From contig OX393579.1 of the NCBI GenBank assembly GCA_947652605.1, positions 26,991,674 to 27,055,673 on the forward strand: 64,000 nucleotides of DNA, written 5' to 3'. Shown piece after piece: positions 62,658-64,000 of this stretch. Numbering within the stretch: the first letter of the stretch is position 1; every line of letters begins with the position of its first letter. The notes beneath the pieces are model-generated. The model had not been told where the DNA came from and made no database searches. It saw only the letters and a program-made list of their open reading frames with translations. Source of the stretch: Elmis aenea (taxonomy: Eukaryota; Arthropoda; Insecta; Coleoptera; Elmidae). The position numbers and the translations under genes were made by a program.

Positions 62658-63619
62658 TACAGGGTTGTCCAAATTCGATGGGATTGCATAGGTATCTCGA
62701 TTAATATTTAAAAAAGAGAAACGGTTAAATTACCAACAATGTGCAGTTTTTGAGACAAACAGAACCATTTTAAAATATATTCAATCATTTCCGGTTTTCG
62801 AGCTATTGAATAAAAAGTGTTTTTTTTTGTCATATTAATAATGTGTGATATCTCCTTTATTGTTGTAAATATCGGAAATATCTATTAAGATTTTTAGATA
62901 TTTGTATATTTAATTCGATTATACTAAAAAAAAAATGTTACGCTCGCCTTTAAAAAGTTATGACACAAACTTACCTTTTTTTAAATGGGAGCGATAGTTG
63001 GATATGACCTATTTAAATTCCTTTTTTTTCTCATTCCAAATTTATAAGGGTTGATGTATTTATTTTCAATAATACGCAAGTTACGAAGGTTTTTTAGTTT
63101 TTTTTAAAGAAAATCATAGTAGGCTGTGAAAAAAAAACAAGGTGTAAAACCTTATAAAATTCATGTGGACAAGTTACGAAGGTTTTTTAATTTTTTTGTT
63201 GAGATGAACATCAAAATTTTTTTAACCTTATAATAATGTACTTGGAATAAGAAAAAATAAGGAATTTAAATAGGTCATAGCCAACTACCGCTCCCATTAA
63301 AAAAAAAGGTAAGTTTGTGTCATAACTTTTTAACGGCGTATTTTTTTTTAGTGTAATAAAATTAAACAAAAATATTTAAAAATAATCTACATAAATATTT
63401 TCGATATTTACAACAATAACGTAGATATGATACATTATTAATATGACAAAAAAACACTTTTTATTCGATAACTCGAAAACCGGAAATGATAAAATATTTT
63501 TGAAAACAGTTCTGAGTTTGTCTTAAAAAACTGCACATTTTTGGTAATTTAAACGTTTCTCTATCTTAAATATTAACCGAGATACCCATGCAATTCCATC
63601 GAATTTGGACCACCCTGTA
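62658..63619. mobile_element. Family C foldback, longest unbroken copy
   Basis: From TACAGGGTTGTCCAAATTCG to CGAATTTGGACCACCCTGTA, 962 bp. The arms share 'cgatgggattgcataggtat', 'aacggttaaattacc' and 'aggtcatagccaactaccgc'. There are two copies of 'aagttacgaaggttttttag' in the middle. Related copies: 20150, 24172 and the core of 3537. Confidence 0.85.
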
Positions 63620-63633
63620 CTATGTATCATGTA

Positions 63634-63672
63634 ATAAACTGGTGTGGCCACCAAATCACTTTCGCCATAAAT
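63634..63672. repeat. Inverted partner of 56202-56241
   Basis: See 56202-56241: 'aataaactggtgtggccac' followed by 'caaatcactttcgccataaa'. It lies immediately right of the family C element. Confidence 0.65.
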
Positions 63673-64000
63673 ATATTGCGTGTTCCTTAATTAATTTTTA
63701 ACGTCGGAGGAACACCATCAAAATACAGGTGATAGCGATTTACAAACAACAATGGCAGCTAAACAAAATCGGCCTGCCACATAAACACACCTTGCACTAT
63801 AGGGTGTTTGCCTAAATATAATGTATTGCGAAAAAAATGGAACGTTTTTTTCATGCGATTTATTAGTATTTTAATGATATACAGCGGCATTCAATAAGTA
63901 AGCAACAATTGGATAAGTGTTTTTATTATAAATTTTATTCCTGATAAAAGTAGGTGCATGGTCTAAAACTAATTTTAAGATAAAAAAGAGTTCAATAAAC
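63673..64000. other. End of window, nothing recognised
   Basis: AT-rich sequence in the Stard10 intron; 'gtcggaggaacaccatc' and 'ctatagggtgtttgcc' do not form a clear pair. No Stard10 exon 3 seen. Confidence 0.4.

Overview
The window is AT-rich animal nuclear DNA with spliced, widely spaced genes. It is most likely from an insect, and the telomerase fragment points to a beetle: its N-terminal block can be lined up by eye, from memory, with the flour-beetle protein. There are no operons, CRISPR arrays or bacterial features. Coding exons make up only a few per cent; most of the rest is short non-autonomous transposons, many nested inside each other.

Genes, left to right. (1) The 5' part of a telomerase reverse transcriptase gene on the minus strand (coding exons 3024-3041, 916-996 and about 559-859; the rest lies off the left edge). 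(2) A complete NIPA/spichthyin-type magnesium transporter on the plus strand (exons 5918-6155, 6229-6371, 8511-9206; 358 aa). (3) A calcium-binding EF-hand protein of the E63-1 (Eip63F-1) family on the minus strand, with exons from about 24019 (tentative) to 15942, including a 40-nt exon and a 23-nt last coding exon. (4) A complete phosphoglucomutase-2 gene on the minus strand, eight exons from 57242 to 32976, all reading phases consistent, 615 aa. (5) The first two exons of a STARD10-like lipid-transfer protein on the plus strand (57883-57996, 61961-62153), running off the right edge. The Pgm2 and Stard10 start codons lie head to head 640 bp apart.

Repeats. One large group consists of foldback elements that begin TACAGGGTG and end CACCCTGTA, with a TA target, ranging from 64-bp micro-elements to about 3 kb; one contains a broken DDE transposase. 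A second group shows 8-bp target duplications and CAG/TAG tips, as in the hAT superfamily; several are built from self-complementary words (CGATAT, CCCGGG, AACCGGTT). A third group has TTAA targets (piggyBac type), and one member keeps the cysteine-rich tail of a piggyBac transposase. There is also a tRNA-derived SINE end and a frameshifted recombinase-like reading frame.

Nesting is unusually legible. In several places the paired palindrome arm, or another family copy in the window, still shows the target before insertion. One hAT-like element sits 10 bp inside a Pgm2 intron, so that its target duplication rebuilt the splice donor context. I found no clearly new biochemical system; the most unusual material is the foldback and micro-element biology and the insertions next to splice sites.
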